DNA from: G963923955 sp963923955
Lineage (GTDB): Bacteria; Pseudomonadota; Gammaproteobacteria; Eutrophobiales; Eutrophobiaceae
DNA length: 64,000 nucleotides
Direction: 5' to 3'
Assembly (NCBI GenBank): GCA_963923955.1
Contig: OZ000552.1
Coordinates: 1,302,001 to 1,366,000, forward strand
The translations under genes and the position numbers were made by a program. The notes under the pieces were generated by a model. The model was given only the letters and a program-made list of their open reading frames with translations, made no database searches and was not told where the DNA came from. Shown piece after piece: positions 62,776 to 64,000 of this stretch (its first letter is position 1; each line of letters opens with the position of its first letter).

Positions 62776-63297
62776 ATGTCTGACAAAAGAGAATTTTTGC
62801 CGCTGAACCTATGTATATTGGTTGTTTCTGATTCACGCACGGAGAAGACGGATAAGTCAGGTCGGCTATTGGAAGAGAGGTTGGCCGCCGCCGGGCATAA
62901 TGTCTATGCAAAGAAGATCGTGCCGGATGCCGTTCATCAAATCCGGGCGGTGATCTCCCTCTGGTGTGTCGATGAGGAGGTCGATGCGATTATCAGCACC
63001 GGCGGCACCGGGGTGACCGGCAGGGATGGGACGCCTGAAGCGGTAGGCGTCCTGCTGGATAAGGAGATCGCTGGCTTTGGTGAAGTCTTTCGCATGCTCT
63101 CCTATGATGAAATCGCCAGTTCATCATTGCAATCCAGGGCAATGGCCGGCGTGATCAATGGGACTTATGTGTTCTGCCTGCCGGGTTCTGCCGCGGCCTG
63201 TGCAACGGCCTGGGACAAGCTCATCAGGAATCAATTAGATTATCGAACCCGCCCCTGTAATCTCGTGGAATTAATGCCGAGATTGAAGGAAGCTTAA
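62776..63297 (+). CDS. moaB: Molybdenum cofactor biosynthesis protein MoaB
   Basis: 173 residues, ATG 62776. LCILVVSDSRTEKTDKSG, DAIISTGGTGVTGRDGTPEAV and FCLPGSAAACATAWDKLI are the MoaB/Mog-fold motifs for molybdopterin binding. It would adenylylate molybdopterin or act near that step in cofactor synthesis. It precedes an adaptor protein gene by 29 bp; no other moa genes are in view. Confidence 0.93.
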   Translation: MSDKREFLPLNLCILVVSDSRTEKTDKSGRLLEERLAAAGHNVYAKKIVPDAVHQIRAVISLWCVDEEVDAIISTGGTGVTGRDGTPEAVGVLLDKEIAGFGEVFRMLSYDEIASSSLQSRAMAGVINGTYVFCLPGSAAACATAWDKLIRNQLDYRTRPCNLVELMPRLKEA

Positions 63298-63326
63298 GTT
63301 TTCCGCCCGTCATAAAGATCAGTAGG

Positions 63327-64000
63327 ATGAGGCAAAATTTACCAGTGCGCCGCCCATGCGCTAACCAGAGGCTGTCGGCACTCATCGCCTTGCTGATCTC
63401 CGGCGTGTGCTTGCTTGCTGAGGCAATGGCCGAGCAGGAGCAGGCGGCAAAGGTGTATGTTGCCGCGGCCGTGGAAATAGAGGCCGCGCCGCTTGGCTGG
63501 TTTCCTGGAACGGTGATCGGGCGCGCTGATTCAAGGCTTGCCGCAGAGGTGGAAGGCCGTCTGATCAAGGTGGTGGAAGTGGGCGATGCCGTGCGGGAAG
63601 GGGAGGTCGTCGCCCGGATCGAAGGCACGATCTTCCAGCTCATGCTTGATGAGGCCCAGGCCGAATTGATCCCTATCCAGGCGCGGCTTGATTTTTATCA
63701 ACGCGAATCGAAGCGGCTGGAGAAGCTGGCCAGGAATAATAACGCCGCAAAGAACAGGTTGGATGATCTCATGTCCAGCTATGATGAATACCTGGGGCAG
63801 ATGAAGGCGACCCGATTACGACTGGCCCAGGCGCGTGATCGCCTGCAACGAACCTTCATCAAGGCGCCCTTTCATGGCGTGGTGAGCGAGCGCTATAAGT
63901 CAAAAGGCGAGCGGGTGGACCGCGGCGATGAGGTGCTGCGGCTGGTGAATACGGATAGCCTTGAGGTGAGTGTGCGCATCCCGCAGGCGCTCACGGCCTT
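63327..64000 (+). CDS. RND-type efflux periplasmic adaptor (HlyD/MFP family), 3' end outside the window
   Basis: ATG 63327 opens a frame that continues past the end, so 224 residues are visible. An N-terminal signal peptide or anchor (LSALIALLISGVCLLAEAMA) is followed by the first biotinyl-like half (GRADSRLAAEVEGRLIKVVE, GDAVREGEVVARIEG) and a coiled-coil hairpin (about 100-165). The second lipoyl half (TFIKAPFHGVVSERYKSKGE, GDEVLRLVNTDSLEV) and a beta-barrel start complete the visible part. Such adaptors link inner-membrane RND pumps to an outer-membrane channel. The pump gene would be expected just downstream. Confidence 0.88.
   Translation, partial: MRQNLPVRRPCANQRLSALIALLISGVCLLAEAMAEQEQAAKVYVAAAVEIEAAPLGWFPGTVIGRADSRLAAEVEGRLIKVVEVGDAVREGEVVARIEGTIFQLMLDEAQAELIPIQARLDFYQRESKRLEKLARNNNAAKNRLDDLMSSYDEYLGQMKATRLRLAQARDRLQRTFIKAPFHGVVSERYKSKGERVDRGDEVLRLVNTDSLEVSVRIPQALTA

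Noticed and set aside
1..64000. tRNA or rRNA genes and prophage.
   Set aside because: I saw no T-arm/acceptor patterns, no rRNA-like blocks and no integrase, capsid or terminase genes.

Overview
The window looks like a chromosome segment of a gammaproteobacterium with roughly 50-58% GC. The evidence is the smc-zipA-ligA order, LolC/LolD, the EF-P/EpmA/EpmB set, a YoaA-type helicase near tsaB, CysZ, DksA, ComEC and a MoxR/DUF58/transglutaminase operon. TonB-dependent receptors and an arylsulfatase lipoprotein would suit a marine or host-associated Gram-negative, but I cannot name a genus. No rRNA, tRNA, CRISPR array or complete insertion sequence is visible.

Layout. 1-5.1 kb: the 3' part of a TonB-dependent receptor, an arylsulfatase lipoprotein, and a capsule/sulfotransferase-like gene with a 12-C run. 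5.3-6.9 kb: a DNA methyltransferase-HNH fusion and a YciI-like protein. 6.9-15.5 kb: gltA, metH with an S-adenosylhomocysteine riboswitch in its leader, a DAHP synthase, a lysine-rich DksA and cysZ. 15.8-22.1 kb: smc, zipA, ligA. 22.2-31 kb: a surface-protein island with a frameshifted DUF1640-like gene, a barrel-less passenger protein, and a large autotransporter behind a 27-C run and an array of dispersed repeats. 31-34.3 kb: a PP2C-membrane-FGE fusion and a CPA2 antiporter. 34.3-38.9 kb: a restriction-modification locus (nuclease-methylase fusion, RhuM, HsdS) with two single-base frameshifts. 38.9-43.2 kb: transglutaminase, DUF58 and MoxR. 43.2-49.8 kb: MATE, lolC, lolD, DUF2062, comEC. 50.3-54 kb: htpX and epmB-efp-epmA. 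54.1-58.6 kb: yoaA-like helicase, nhaD, tsaB. 59.2-62.1 kb: a TonB-dependent receptor whose 5' coding end holds 13 copies of a heptanucleotide. 62.8-64 kb: moaB and the start of an RND-type adaptor.

Two signals stand out. First, three surface-related genes carry long simple-sequence tracts inside the coding region or 5' leader: C12 at 4412-4423, C27 at 25398-25424, and (GTTGCGT)x13 at 61993-62083. In each case a change in copy number would switch the reading frame, which is the classic design of phase-variable contingency loci. Second, three copies of an unassigned repeat (about 30870-31000, 56066-56235 and 57796-57962) share an 80-nt core. The core is closed by a stem whose sequence differs between copies while pairing is kept, and each copy sits at a gene 3' end. 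It behaves like a dispersed structured RNA element that I do not recognise.

The intergenic regions are also loaded with two palindromic repeat families: about 25-bp hairpins usually in inverted pairs, and a hairpin built on CCCCGTA/TACGGGG. Some copies lie directly 5' of the signal-peptide codons of both passenger genes. Several apparent single-base frameshifts (DUF1640-like gene, hsdM, hsdS, first passenger gene) could be real decay, phase states or assembly errors; raw reads would be needed to decide.
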